This document shows, piece after piece, positions 1-8,138 of a DNA stretch of 64,000 nt. Each line of letters begins with the position of its first letter. Positions within the stretch are counted from its first letter, which is position 1. The notes under the pieces are model-generated. The model was not told the origin of the DNA. It did no database searches and worked only from the letters and a program-made list of their open reading frames with translations. Both the position numbers and the translations under genes were made by a program. The stretch is from Planifilum sp021793745 (lineage in GTDB: Bacteria > Bacillota > Bacilli > Thermoactinomycetales > DSM-44946): NCBI GenBank assembly GCA_937983105.1, contig CALKAM010000004.1:1-64000 (forward strand), in the 5' to 3' direction.

Positions 1-560
1 CGGTCCGGGTTTCCCACCACCGGGTCGTTGCGGTCCAGGTGGATACCGCACAGAAACTCCGCTTTTTTGACGTTTTCCAGACGGTCCAGCCGCTGCTTCA
101 TTTGATCCGGGGTCAATGCTCCCTTCCGAACCGCTCCCGGTTTGGTGTGATCATCGGACAGGATAAAGTGGTCGGGAATCGACGGCCAGATTTCCTGCAG
201 CTGTTCTTTCAGGTTGCGGGCGAAGGCCCCTTTGTCCGGGGACTCGTAGATCAGGGCGAATACGATGAACAGATGTGTCTGCCACAGCCCCACCTGGAAA
301 TGGGGGTGGGATTTGTATCCCCGCTTGTTGGTGGCCCAGGCCACCCAGGTGTCATCCGGGGGATGAACGGTTCGACGGGCATGTTTGGCCACGTGCGCGT
401 ATACGGGTTCCCCCAGCCGGGAGGAGAGGAAGGGAACCACCGCTTCCCCGATCGCTTCCAATTTCGGGCGAACGCGCTCCTTCAGGGCCTCCATCCGGGG
501 TTCCAGGCCCGGAATGGCAAAGACATCAAAATCTTCGCGGGTGAAACCGACCGGTTTCAT
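1..560 (-). CDS. yktB: YktB / DUF1054 family protein (3' end outside window)
   Basis: Read on the minus strand, an open frame starts with ATG at 560 and runs out of the window after about 186 codons. The start MKPVGFTREDFDVFAIPGLE, then HVAKHARRTVHPPDDTWVAW and later SDDHTKPGA are the conserved blocks of B. subtilis YktB (DUF1054), whose biochemical role is not established. An AGGTGA ribosome site precedes the ATG. The C-terminus is cut by the window edge, so nothing can be said about completeness. It is transcribed away from the rest of the window. Confidence 0.85.
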   Translation of the reverse strand, partial: MKPVGFTREDFDVFAIPGLEPRMEALKERVRPKLEAIGEAVVPFLSSRLGEPVYAHVAKHARRTVHPPDDTWVAWATNKRGYKSHPHFQVGLWQTHLFIVFALIYESPDKGAFARNLKEQLQEIWPSIPDHFILSDDHTKPGAVRKGALTPDQMKQRLDRLENVKKAEFLCGIHLDRNDPVVGNPD

Positions 561-708
561 GGCTTTCACCTACCCAGGCATCGTTTTTTTCATTCTATCA
601 CAAAGAGGGAGAGAGCCAAAAACAGACAGATTCGGTTCTGACCGGATCGTTTTTGGAAGAATAGGGAGAAGGGCCGTTCCTTTCTTTGCGGGTTGAACGT
701 AATTTGGG

Positions 709-722
709 ACAAAGCGCTTTCA
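709..722. promoter_or_regulatory. cre-like palindrome
   Basis: The 14-mer ACAAAGCGCTTTCA contains the perfect palindrome AAAGCGCTTT (711-720) and matches 12 of 14 positions of the ideal catabolite-responsive element TGAAAGCGCTTTCA. Both mismatches are in one outer arm. It lies between yktB and the small ORF at 917. A CcpA role is only a suggestion. Confidence 0.25.
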
Positions 723-801
723 TTCCTTCGACACGGGGCGGCTCGCGCTCTTCCGGCGGGGAATGTGCGGTCGATACCGTTTGGGTGGGGAGGGGTTTAT
801 T

Positions 802-830
802 TTGATCTTCAGGGGGGCATCCTGTATCCT
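802..830 (+). promoter_or_regulatory. Sigma-A promoter for the small ORF at 917
   Basis: TTGATC (802-807) and TATCCT (825-830) are separated by 17 bp, a good housekeeping promoter. The predicted start point near 837 gives a leader of about 80 nt to the GTG at 917. The rest of the gap 561-916 shows only the cre-like palindrome at 709 and no convincing gene. Confidence 0.5.
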
Positions 831-916
831 GACCGGTCATGGCAAAACATGGAGACAAGGAGAAGCCCCGATTCGGGTAGGAACTTACCATTGGAAAAAA
901 GGGGTGCAGCGGAACA

Positions 917-1108
917 GTGGAACAGGTGATCAGAGCTTACAAATGCCGGGAACCTGAGAAACGGATCCCCGTTCTCCGCCTGGAGCTGGATTACGAGCTG
1001 GCCCTGCTTCACGAAGCGTTGGTCGAGAACAACACGCACCGGATCGATCAGTGCAAGGCGCGCCTGGAGGAACTTCGTCGGGAGATGTTGATGCTGGAAG
1101 CCCTGTAA
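917..1108 (+). CDS. Small hypothetical protein, 63 aa, helical
   Basis: The frame starts at GTG 917, preceded by an AAGGGG ribosome site about 10 nt upstream. The product is rich in Glu, Leu and Arg, with ELDYELALLHEAL and QCKARLEELRREMLMLEAL segments that look amphipathic and coiled. It has no membrane segment or signal peptide. I do not recognise a family. A promoter in front (802-830) and a strong terminator behind (1168-1196) make it a single-gene transcription unit, which argues that it is real. Confidence 0.55.
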   Translation: MEQVIRAYKCREPEKRIPVLRLELDYELALLHEALVENNTHRIDQCKARLEELRREMLMLEAL

Positions 1109-1167
1109 CGCTCCAAAAAACCCGGCCTTTCCAAAGAGGATTGAGCAATATCGTGTCGAAGGGTTGA

Positions 1168-1196
1168 AGTGTACCTCGTAGAGGTGCACTTTTTTC
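1168..1196 (+). terminator. Rho-independent terminator
   Basis: AGTGTACCTC and GAGGTGCACT pair over ten positions (one G-U) around a GTA loop and are followed by a run of T. It ends the 63-codon gene before pepA. Confidence 0.8.
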
Positions 1197-1227
1197 TGTT
1201 GATCGAAAATGGAAGGAGGCCGGGACC

Positions 1228-2727
1228 TTGGAGTGGAAAGTGACCCAGAAGCCGTTGACTCAATTGGCTGTTGACGGGATTGTCGTCCTGCACACCGAAG
1301 GCGGAGAAGCCGACGGCGAAGATGTGAAGGAAGTGGACGAGGTATTGGACTTTCGGATATCCCGGTTGATCGCCGATGGGGAGACCACCGGAAAATACGG
1401 GGAGATTACCCTGTTGCACACCTGGGACAAAATCCCCGCCAAACGGGTTTTTGTTTTGGGTTTGGGGAAGGCGGAGGAGCTGGATGTGGACCGCCTGCGC
1501 CAGGGTTTTGCCATCGTCGCCCGAAAGGCGGAGGAGCGGGGATTGAAGCATCTGGGCATCGCCTTGCCCGCATCCTTCGCCGCGGAAAAGAACGCGGCGG
1601 ATCTGGTTCAGGCGGCCGTGGAAGGTGTGGAGCTCGGGGCCTATAGATATCGGGGATACAAGGGAGACAGCCGAGAAGCTTCCCTCACCTCCATTTTTTT
1701 GTCCCTTTCGGACTTGTCCCGGTCCGGAGTGGAGGCCGGATTGGAACGGGGGAAGGTGTTTGCCCGCGCCACCAATTTGGCCCGCACCTGGGTCAACGAG
1801 CCCGCCAATCGGCTCACCCCTGCGGCCTTGGCGGATCAGGCCGCGGAGGTGGCGAAGCGGAACGGACTCAAGGTGGACATTTTGGATGAGCAGCGGATCG
1901 AAGAGATGCGCATGGGAGGACTGTTGGCCGTTTCCCAGGGGAGCGCCCAACCTCCCCGGATGATTGTCCTCTCCTATTTCGGCGCTCCGGAGAGCCAAGA
2001 GGTGCTGGGTCTGGTGGGCAAGGGAATCACCTTTGACAGCGGAGGCCTTCAAGTCAAACCGGCCAAGTCCATGAACGGAATGAAGGATGATATGGCCGGT
2101 GCCGCCGCGGTGATCGCTGCGATGGAGGGAATCGGCACCCTCAAACCCCACAGCAACGTGATCGCGGTGGTCCCGGCCTGTGAGAACTCGGTGGACGGGA
2201 AGTCATACCGCCCGGGGGACGTAATCCAGTCCTTCAGCGGGAAAACGATCGAAATCGAACATACCGATGCGGAAGGAAGGCTGATTTTGGCCGATGCCCT
2301 CGCCTACGCCCGCCGGTTGGGGGCGACCCGGCTGGTGGATGTGGCCACCCTCACCGGGGCGATCGTGGTTGCGCTGGGCCGGGAAGTGACGGGGCTGATG
2401 ACCAATGAGGCCTCCTGGGGCGAAGAGGTGAAAACCGCTGCCCGCCTGGCTGGAGAGCGGGTGTGGGAGCTTCCTATGGTTCCGGAGTACGAGGAATGGC
2501 TGCGCAGCTCGGTGGCGGATCTGAAAAACCACGGCGGCATCTCGGAGGCGGGTGCGATCCAGGGGGCGGCGTTCCTCAAACAGTTTGTCGAGGAGACGCC
2601 CTGGGTTCACCTGGATATTGCGGGAACCGCCTATTTTAACAAGACCAAGGGCATCCATTCCGAAGGCGGCACGGGCGTCGGCGTCCGCACGCTGATTCAG
2701 TTGGCCATCCGCTTTGCCGGTCGCTGA
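1228..2727 (+). CDS. pepA: Leucyl aminopeptidase (M17 family)
   Basis: A 499-residue cytosolic metallo-aminopeptidase that releases N-terminal residues from peptides. The C-terminal catalytic domain shows the M17 two-metal site: K265 and D270 in VGKGITFDSGG, D287 in MKDDMAGA, and D347/E349/R351 in HTDAEGRL. Family members usually have Asn where this protein has His345, just before TDAEGR. The N-terminal third (about 1-165) is the variable macro-like domain. Translation starts at TTG 1228, fixed by AAGGAGG nine bases upstream. Length is normal for the family. Confidence 0.95.
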   Translation: MEWKVTQKPLTQLAVDGIVVLHTEGGEADGEDVKEVDEVLDFRISRLIADGETTGKYGEITLLHTWDKIPAKRVFVLGLGKAEELDVDRLRQGFAIVARKAEERGLKHLGIALPASFAAEKNAADLVQAAVEGVELGAYRYRGYKGDSREASLTSIFLSLSDLSRSGVEAGLERGKVFARATNLARTWVNEPANRLTPAALADQAAEVAKRNGLKVDILDEQRIEEMRMGGLLAVSQGSAQPPRMIVLSYFGAPESQEVLGLVGKGITFDSGGLQVKPAKSMNGMKDDMAGAAAVIAAMEGIGTLKPHSNVIAVVPACENSVDGKSYRPGDVIQSFSGKTIEIEHTDAEGRLILADALAYARRLGATRLVDVATLTGAIVVALGREVTGLMTNEASWGEEVKTAARLAGERVWELPMVPEYEEWLRSSVADLKNHGGISEAGAIQGAAFLKQFVEETPWVHLDIAGTAYFNKTKGIHSEGGTGVGVRTLIQLAIRFAGR

Positions 2728-2827
2728 GCCTTAGAAGGCCAGATGGGGCCGGGGAGCGATCTTGTGAAAGCGAGGTACCGGGATTCCGACAAAATCGCTG
2801 CAAACAACCGAAGAAGGGGATGGCGCG

Positions 2828-3586
2828 ATGAAGATCGTCCGTTATGAGCATCGGGGAACCGTCGGTTATGGGTTGTGGCGCGAAGGCTTCATCCACCCCG
2901 TCGCAGGAAGGCTTTTCGATTCCCTTTCCGAAACGGGGGAGCGCCTCCCGGAAGCGGAGGTCCGGCTTCTTTCCCCCCTGAGGCCCAACAAATTGATCGC
3001 CATCGGCCTCAATTATCGGGAACATGCCAAGGAGCAGGGCAAACCCCTGCCCGAGGAGCCGTTGCTGTTCCTGGTATCCCCCACCGCGGTGGTGGGACCC
3101 GGCGATGCCATTCGCCTCCCCACCCTGGAGCATCGAATCGATCATGAGGCGGAGTTGGCGGTCGTGATCGGCAGAGGAGGAAAGGACATTCCGCGGGAAA
3201 AGGCGGAGGAGTACATCTTCGGTTACACCTGTGCCAACGATGTTTCCAACCGGGTGTTGCAGGCTCGCGACGGCCAAAACACCCGGGCCAAATCCTTTGA
3301 CACCTTCAAGCCCCTGGGCCCGGCGATCGCGACGGAGCTCGATCCGTCGGACCTGTCGGTTTGCTGCCGGGTGAACGGGGAGATCCGACAGGACGGCCGG
3401 ACGTCGGATATGATCCACGCCGTTCCCGCGTTGGTGGAATTCATCTCCTCCGTCTTTCCCCTGGAGCCCGGTGATGTGATTTTGACGGGAACTCCGAGCG
3501 GTGTGGGTCCCCTCCGGCCGGGGGACTTGGTGGAAGTGACCGTCGAGGGAATCGGAACCCTTTCGAACCGGGTGGAGGCGGAATAG
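2828..3586 (+). CDS. Fumarylacetoacetate hydrolase family protein
   Basis: A 252-residue member of the FAH superfamily, metal-dependent enzymes that hydrolyse or decarboxylate beta-keto acids in aromatic catabolism or remove oxaloacetate. A short N-terminal domain (about 1-45) is followed by the FAH fold. GLNYREHAKEQ, the EAELAVVIG acidic metal-ligand block, ANDVSNR and LTGTPSGVG are all present. The start ATG follows GAAGGGGAT. Substrate cannot be told from sequence; acylpyruvase or oxaloacetate decarboxylase activity is possible. It may head a run reaching to 5853, with no clear terminator in between. Confidence 0.85.
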   Translation: MKIVRYEHRGTVGYGLWREGFIHPVAGRLFDSLSETGERLPEAEVRLLSPLRPNKLIAIGLNYREHAKEQGKPLPEEPLLFLVSPTAVVGPGDAIRLPTLEHRIDHEAELAVVIGRGGKDIPREKAEEYIFGYTCANDVSNRVLQARDGQNTRAKSFDTFKPLGPAIATELDPSDLSVCCRVNGEIRQDGRTSDMIHAVPALVEFISSVFPLEPGDVILTGTPSGVGPLRPGDLVEVTVEGIGTLSNRVEAE

Positions 3587-3636
3587 GCGGACGCCCTGCA
3601 GGGATGTCTGGACATGGATTTGAGGGAGGATTCGGT

Positions 3637-4335
3637 TTGGAGCGCAGCTGGAGGCTGCTCTGGGAGGAGCTGGTCCGTTGGAATCCGGAGCTGACGGTGG
3701 ATGAATGGTGGGCAGGGGAAGATCGCTTTTTCCGATGTCTGGGGAGTGTGCTGGTTCAGCGGACCACATGGCACAATGCCAGGCGAGCGATCGAGGCGTT
3801 GAAAGGGCGTGGCCTGACCACTCCGGACGCGGTCCTTCAAGGGTCGGAGGAGGAATTGATGGCAGCCATCCGGCCCGCGGGTTTTTATCGAAGCAAAGTG
3901 CCGGCCCTCCGCAGGTTGTGCCGTTTGCTCCTCGAGGTCGAAAAAAGCGAAGAAAAGCATCCCGACCTCCGCGACCGATTGCTTCGAATCCGGGGAATCG
4001 GACCGGAAACGGCCGATACGATCCTGCTTTACGTGTTCGATCGGCCGGTGTTTATCGGGGACGCCTATGCCGAACGCATCGCCTCCCGCTGGTTCGGGGA
4101 GCGCTTCTCCAGGGAACGGATTCGGGAAGGGGTCTTGCGGGAGATATCCGATTGCCGTCAACTGCAACTGTTTCATGCGCTCCTCGTCGAGCTGGGAAAG
4201 GTGTATTGCCGGAAAAGGAATCCCCGATGTCAGGGATGCCCGCTGCGATCCACCTGCCAATGGGGGAAGGGGCGGGCAAGGGAAGGGTCCGGCGGCCGGG
4301 AAGGCGGCCTGTTGCGGCAGAGCCGGGGAAAATGA
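3637..4335 (+). CDS. Endonuclease III-like DNA glycosylase (COG2231 type)
   Basis: A HhH-GPD superfamily glycosylase with a C-terminal iron-sulfur cluster loop C-x6-C-x2-C-x5-C (CRKRNPRCQGCP followed by STC). The helix-hairpin-helix is IRGIGPETADTILLY. The catalytic Asp is in FIGDAYAERI. The Lys of classical endonuclease III (GVGRKTA) is Glu here (GIGPETA), as in monofunctional relatives, so base excision without lyase activity is likely. I choose TTG 3637 because AGGGAGGA ends six bases upstream; an ATG at 3604 is in frame but has no ribosome site. endonuclease IV follows directly, forming a base-excision-repair pair. Confidence 0.8.
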   Translation: MERSWRLLWEELVRWNPELTVDEWWAGEDRFFRCLGSVLVQRTTWHNARRAIEALKGRGLTTPDAVLQGSEEELMAAIRPAGFYRSKVPALRRLCRLLLEVEKSEEKHPDLRDRLLRIRGIGPETADTILLYVFDRPVFIGDAYAERIASRWFGERFSRERIREGVLREISDCRQLQLFHALLVELGKVYCRKRNPRCQGCPLRSTCQWGKGRAREGSGGREGGLLRQSRGK

Positions 4336-4404
4336 TATCATGATAAAGGTCTTGGGCGCCCGCCGTGGGATGCAGGCGCCTTCTTCTTTCAGGAGGCGAT
4401 TTCG

Positions 4405-5250
4405 ATGAAGATCGGTTGCCACATCAGCGTATCCAAGGGATTCTTTAAGGCTTCTCAGCGCGCCAAGGAACTGGGTGCCGAGGCCTTCCAGGTATTTACG
4501 AAGAATCCCCGGGGGCTGAGACCCAAAAAACTGAACCGCGAGGATGCGGAAAAAGGGGTTCGCTTTTGCCGCGAACACGGGCTGGTCCTGGTTGCCCATA
4601 CTCCGTACATTACCAATCTGTCCACCCCCAAGGAGGATCTGCATGAGGTGACGATCCGTTCCATCAAGGAAGACCTGCAGATCGCCGAGGCCTACGGGGC
4701 TGTCGGTGCGGTGGTCCATTGCGGAAAGCACGTCGGCAAGGGCGTGGAGTACGGGACCCGCCGAATGATCGAAACCCTCAACCTGATTTTGCGCGACTAC
4801 GAGGGAAAGACCAAACTCCTCTTGGAAAATACGGCGGGGCAGGGGTCGGAGTTGGGTCTGACGATTGCCGATCTGGTGGCGATTCGGGAAGCGACCGACT
4901 ATCCCGAAAAAATCGGTTTTTGCTTTGATACCTGCCATGGATTTGCCGCCGGGGCCTGGTCGGAGGAAACCTTCGACGACCTGGTCCGCACCATGGAAGA
5001 GACGGGTTATCTGGAAAACCTGGTGGCGATCCACTTCAACGACAGCAAAGCGCCCTTCAATAGCCGGAAGGATCGGCATGCCAAAATCGGCCAAGGGGAG
5101 ATCGGTTCCCCGGCACTGGCTCGGTTTTTGACCTGCGAGGCTTTTTCGGGATTGCCGGTGATTTTGGAGACGCCGGTGGAGGATGAGGAGGAATATGCGG
5201 AGGAAATTGTCTACCTCCACTCCTTGAGGAAGAACGGGGCCGATGCCTGA
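4405..5250 (+). CDS. nfo: Endonuclease IV (AP endonuclease)
   Basis: A 281-residue TIM-barrel, three-zinc AP endonuclease that nicks DNA 5' of abasic sites. Family metal-ligand blocks are visible in order: VVHCGKH, LLENTAGQG, FDTCHGFAAG, IHFNDSKAPFNS, DRHAKIGQGEIG and ILETPVEDE. The ATG has an AGGAGG site about ten bases upstream. The preceding gene encodes a DNA glycosylase, so product and substrate of one repair pathway are encoded side by side. Length matches B. subtilis Nfo. Confidence 0.95.
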   Translation: MKIGCHISVSKGFFKASQRAKELGAEAFQVFTKNPRGLRPKKLNREDAEKGVRFCREHGLVLVAHTPYITNLSTPKEDLHEVTIRSIKEDLQIAEAYGAVGAVVHCGKHVGKGVEYGTRRMIETLNLILRDYEGKTKLLLENTAGQGSELGLTIADLVAIREATDYPEKIGFCFDTCHGFAAGAWSEETFDDLVRTMEETGYLENLVAIHFNDSKAPFNSRKDRHAKIGQGEIGSPALARFLTCEAFSGLPVILETPVEDEEEYAEEIVYLHSLRKNGADA

Positions 5251-5265
5251 TCGGAGGGAACGCGG

Positions 5266-5565
5266 ATGGAAATTGTCAACCAAGCCCTTGAACGACCGGT
5301 TGTCGCTTATTTTGTCATTCTCATCCTGACGGGAATCGTCTATAAGGTCGCCTTTGCTCGTCCTCTTCCCCCCTTGAAGGCATTGGTGGTGTATTTGTTT
5401 CTCGCACTGGGGTGTTTTTTGCTCCTCCTGTTTCACATGCTTCAGTTTCCGATCGTTCCCATCCTGGTTATCAGCGTGGTCTTGATCGGTGTGGCCCGCA
5501 TTCGCATGGCCGCGTCCGAAAGGAAGTCCCAGACGGACGAGCAAGGAAACGGGAAGAAGGTGTAG
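5266..5565 (+). CDS. ylaH: YlaH-like membrane protein
   Basis: A 99-residue protein with three hydrophobic segments (about 12-30, 39-57 and 60-77) and a charged C-terminal tail. The layout fits the YlaH-like family, of unknown function, and the local order (ylaH, ylaI, ylaL-like, ylaJ-like) resembles the B. subtilis yla cluster. It starts 15 bp after nfo with no terminator between, so it is probably cotranscribed with the upstream repair genes. Confidence 0.7.
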   Translation: MEIVNQALERPVVAYFVILILTGIVYKVAFARPLPPLKALVVYLFLALGCFLLLLFHMLQFPIVPILVISVVLIGVARIRMAASERKSQTDEQGNGKKV

Positions 5566-5568
5566 GGA

Positions 5569-5853
5569 TTGAAGCTGATGGACGCCCTGTTTAATTGGTT
5601 GCAGATTCGGATCGTATGGGATGCCCGACCGCGGGATCGTTCAGCCCGGGATACCGTGGAGTTTTTTGAACAGATACTGAAGGAAGACCACCAGGTGAAG
5701 GAACTGAAAATCGAAAAGGAGGACTCGGTTTACCGGGTTCATTATTTGCAGGGGGAGGAGTGGCAATCCCGGGAGTTTGATCGGGATTTTGCCGAGCAAC
5801 TGTTACGGGATATCGAAGCGGAACCCCGGTTCAACCTTCCGGAGGCCGATTGA
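5569..5853 (+). CDS. Small hypothetical protein, 94 aa
   Basis: It begins at TTG 5569, three bases after ylaH, or at ATG 5578. GAAGAAGG lies upstream. The product is charged (many Glu/Asp/Arg) with no membrane segment; FEQILKEDHQVKELKIEKED may be a helix followed by beta strands. I do not recognise the family. Its last 23 bases overlap the end of the convergent ylaI gene, so the two transcripts are complementary at their 3' ends. Confidence 0.6.
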   Translation: MKLMDALFNWLQIRIVWDARPRDRSARDTVEFFEQILKEDHQVKELKIEKEDSVYRVHYLQGEEWQSREFDRDFAEQLLRDIEAEPRFNLPEAD

Positions 5854-6043
5854 GGGATTGCTGTCGTTTCCTTCGCTTTCGGACCCGATCCGCAATCCGC
5901 TTGTGACATTCCGGACAGAGAATGATGCGGTGCGGATGTTTGCGGATCATTTTGATCTGATTCTTGTCAGGGGTAAAGGACTGATCGCACAGGATGCAAA
6001 AGATTTTCATCGGTTCGAGTCGCCCGCTTTCTTTCGGTTTCAA
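5831..6043 (-). CDS. ylaI: YlaI-like zinc-ribbon protein (DUF2197)
   Basis: Two CxxC knuckles, CILC and CPEC, about 27 residues apart, and a basic C-terminus (RVRKRRKRQQ) describe the small YlaI family; function unknown. TTG 6043 has AAAGGAAAGGG 11 bases upstream. The alternative ATG 6010 (MKIFCILCDQ) aligns better with the usual YlaI N-terminus but has no ribosome site. A sigma-A promoter reads into it from 6105. Its 3' end overlaps the convergent gene ending at 5853. Confidence 0.75.
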   Translation of the reverse strand: MKPKESGRLEPMKIFCILCDQSFTPDKNQIKMIRKHPHRIILCPECHKRIADRVRKRRKRQQSLNRPPEG

Positions 6044-6075
6044 ATTGGTATTTACCCTTTCCTTTCGCTGATACC

Positions 6076-6105
6076 AGTATACTAGGGCGGGGGAAATGCC
6101 GTCAA
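6076..6105 (-). promoter_or_regulatory. Sigma-A promoter for ylaI
   Basis: On the minus strand TTGACG (6105-6100) and TATACT (6081-6076) are separated by 18 bp. The start point near 6069 leaves a short leader before the TTG at 6043. Confidence 0.6.
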
Positions 6106-6195
6106 AAACCGAAAATGGACTTGCGGTCTTTTTCGGGGACGGACTTTTTGTGGTTCCTTAACACATCTACCGCACTCAGTAAGGAGGATTCAGTG

Positions 6196-6648
6196 ATGGC
6201 CCAAGTGATTGCCGAAGCGTTGACCGACCCGCTGCATCAAAAGCTGCAGCAGGAACAGTTTGTGCTGCTTTCCACCATCGATGCGGAAACCGGCGGCCCG
6301 TGGGTGAGTGCCGTGTCCTGGGTGCATTCCCCGGATCCGGGACAGGTTCGGCTCGCCGTCGGGCACCGTTCCCGGATCGTGTCCAATGTGGAGGCCAACC
6401 CCCGGGTGGTGTTGACCGTCGTCGGGCCGGATTCCACCTACGCGATCCACGGAAAGGCCCAGGTGGCGGAAAAGCCGATGGAAGGGGTAACCATCAAGCT
6501 GGCCCGAATCGATGTGGCGGTGGAAGAGGTCCGCGATGCCATGTTTTACGGAGCAAAGATCGTCCAGGAACCGGCCTATGAAAAGACGTACGACGAGGAT
6601 GCGGCGGCCAAGCTGGACCGCCAGGTGCTGAACGCACTGAGCAGGTGA
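6196..6648 (+). CDS. Pyridoxamine 5'-phosphate oxidase-fold family protein
   Basis: A 150-residue split-barrel flavin/F420-binding-type protein. LLSTIDAETGGPWVSAVSWV, followed by RLAVGHRSRIVSNVEANPRV and LTVVGPDSTYAIHG, is the typical PNPOx-like beta-barrel pattern. The start ATG 6196 follows AAGGAGG by eight bases; upstream in-frame Met codons lack such a site. The position next to ylaI and ylaJ suggests it corresponds to YlaL. The bound cofactor and substrate are unknown. Confidence 0.75.
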   Translation: MAQVIAEALTDPLHQKLQQEQFVLLSTIDAETGGPWVSAVSWVHSPDPGQVRLAVGHRSRIVSNVEANPRVVLTVVGPDSTYAIHGKAQVAEKPMEGVTIKLARIDVAVEEVRDAMFYGAKIVQEPAYEKTYDEDAAAKLDRQVLNALSR

Positions 6649-6691
6649 TGTGTGCGTCCAGGGCCCCGGATGCATCGGATTTTCGGCAAGA

Positions 6692-6724
6692 GAAGAAGCC
6701 CGGCGGAAACCGGGCTTCTTTTAG
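6692..6724 (+). terminator. Terminator between the convergent genes
   Basis: AAGAAGCCCGG pairs perfectly with CCGGGCTTCTT around CGGAAA and is followed by TTT. It serves the plus-strand gene ending at 6648; the minus-strand gene ending at 6721 meets the same hairpin. Confidence 0.8.
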
Positions 6725-7311
6725 CGGGGAACGTCCTTTCGGGGGGGCGATGGGTTGGGGGTTTGGTTCAGGCGCTCCTGGTCCCGCCTGGAGGGCGTCT
6801 GTTCCTGCTTGGGGACCTCCTTGGAGGGCTGGGGAATGATTCGGCCGGCGATTTCCGCCAATTCCTCGGCAATGCCGGCGGCCGGACGGCCGGCGCGCAT
6901 ATCGTCGGCCAATTCCCGAAGCCGCTGCACCAAATCCACATCGGCTGTTACCAGGGCGTCTTTGCCCTCGGGATCTTCATGCAGCGCCTGGGCTACACTG
7001 TACTTGACGGTTCCTACGCGTCCGCGATCCAGTGTGGGATCCACATCGATGCCGACGATGGTGTACCGTCCGGCAACGACGGCGGTGGCGCTTTTCACCT
7101 GGGGAAGGCTTGTGGCGATGCGCACCATCCGTTCGGCGACGGCCTGATTTCGATCGGTGTGCTTGTTTTTGGGCGCGGTTTGGTCTACTCGAACCTTTTG
7201 GGGTCCTGTACCCGGCGGAGGGGCCGACTCATTGGCCGGCGGCTTGTTGGCCGGCTGGCATCCCACCAGGCATAAAGCGGCAATGGCAATCAGGGAGAAG
7301 ACTCGAATCAT
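6721..7311 (-). CDS. ylaJ: YhcN/YlaJ family sporulation lipoprotein
   Basis: A 196-residue lipoprotein. MIRVFSLIAIAALCLVGCQP is a signal peptide with lipobox LVGC, so Cys18 would be lipidated. Residues about 40-135 match the YhcN/YlaJ domain (ERMVRIATSLPQVKSATAVV, TIVGIDVDPTLDRGRVGTVK), known from spore inner-membrane lipoproteins. A Pro/Gln-rich tail follows. The start ATG 7311 is set by AAGGAAGAAGG upstream; in-frame codons further 5' precede the signal peptide and are not plausible starts. A forespore sigma factor would be expected but no clear promoter was found. Confidence 0.85.
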   Translation of the reverse strand: MIRVFSLIAIAALCLVGCQPANKPPANESAPPPGTGPQKVRVDQTAPKNKHTDRNQAVAERMVRIATSLPQVKSATAVVAGRYTIVGIDVDPTLDRGRVGTVKYSVAQALHEDPEGKDALVTADVDLVQRLRELADDMRAGRPAAGIAEELAEIAGRIIPQPSKEVPKQEQTPSRRDQERLNQTPNPSPPRKDVPR

Positions 7312-7404
7312 GGCCCTTCTTCCTTTCCGCAATCGGTGGTTTGTTCCTAGTGTAACCGCTCTGAACCAATCCATGTATCGTCGAAGTTTTGTCAAAGTGC
7401 CTTT

Positions 7405-7433
7405 TTGATCCGGGACCGGCTCCCGTGTAGAAT
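7405..7433 (+). promoter_or_regulatory. Sigma-A promoter of the thiol-redox island
   Basis: TTGATC (7405-7410), a 17-bp spacer and TAGAAT (7428-7433) lie 30 bp before the ATG at 7464. No terminator is visible from here to 11244, so it may drive the whole run to resA. Confidence 0.65.
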
Positions 7434-7463
7434 AGAAGAAAATCGGCATGTCCGAAAGGTGGT

Positions 7464-8105
7464 ATGGCCGTGCGTATCGAATCCTATGCTTTGGGACCGG
7501 TGATGGCCAATTGTTATCTGTTGTATGATGAGGAGACCCGCCATGGGGTGGTGGTGGATCCGGGGGCGGAGCCGAACCGGGTGCTGTCAAGGATCGAGGA
7601 GTTGCAGCTTCAGCTAGAGGCGATTCTGTTGACCCACGCTCATTTTGACCACATCGGAGCTGTGGAGCCGGTGAGGGAGAAGACCGGGGCCCCCCTTTAC
7701 ATCCATCGCGCCGAAGGGGATTGGCTTACGGATCCCCAGAAAAACGGATCCGGCTTGTGGCCGGGCATGGAACCGATCCGCTGCCGGGAGGCGGACCATT
7801 ATCTCGAAGGTGGAGAGACCCTGACCTTTTTCGGACAAACCTTTCGGGTGCTGCACACCCCGGGACATTCGCCGGGCAGTGTCACCTATGCCCTCGACGG
7901 ATTGGTGGTCAGCGGCGATGTGCTGTTTGCCGGATCGATCGGACGGACCGACCTTCCCGGCGGCGATTACGACACCCTGATGCGTTCCATCCACGATCAA
8001 CTGATGGTATTGCCCGAGGAAACCCGGGTGCTGTCGGGGCACGGTCCGGAAACGACCATCGGTCGGGAGCAGGAGTCCAATCCCTTTCTTCACGGTTTTC
8101 GGTAA
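7464..8105 (+). CDS. yqgX: MBL-fold hydrolase, YqgX / glyoxalase II-like
   Basis: A 213-residue metallo-beta-lactamase-fold protein. H58-x-H60-x-D62-H63 (THAHFDHIG), H135 (HTPGHSPGS), D152 (SGDVLFAGSIGR) and H193 (SGHGPET) make the two-metal site. Length and motifs fit the short glyoxalase II-like group including B. subtilis YqgX; hydrolysis of a thiol ester is the family expectation. It is the first gene after the promoter at 7405 and leads a set of thiol-disulfide proteins, which suits a thioester-handling role. Confidence 0.85.
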   Translation: MAVRIESYALGPVMANCYLLYDEETRHGVVVDPGAEPNRVLSRIEELQLQLEAILLTHAHFDHIGAVEPVREKTGAPLYIHRAEGDWLTDPQKNGSGLWPGMEPIRCREADHYLEGGETLTFFGQTFRVLHTPGHSPGSVTYALDGLVVSGDVLFAGSIGRTDLPGGDYDTLMRSIHDQLMVLPEETRVLSGHGPETTIGREQESNPFLHGFR

Positions 8106-8138
8106 AAATTTGCTGCAGTCCACGAGGGAGGGACGGTC

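Noticed and set aside
598..891. Minus-strand 97-codon frame between yktB and the 63-codon gene
   Set aside because: No ribosome site, low-complexity Pro/Glu/Ser product, and it runs against the promoter at 802-830.
3223..5544. A 773-codon open frame on the minus strand
   Set aside because: It lies opposite the FAH, glycosylase, nfo and ylaH genes, which have clear family motifs. Its product is His/Gln/Pro-rich without domains and it has no ribosome site; such frames are common in GC-rich antisense.
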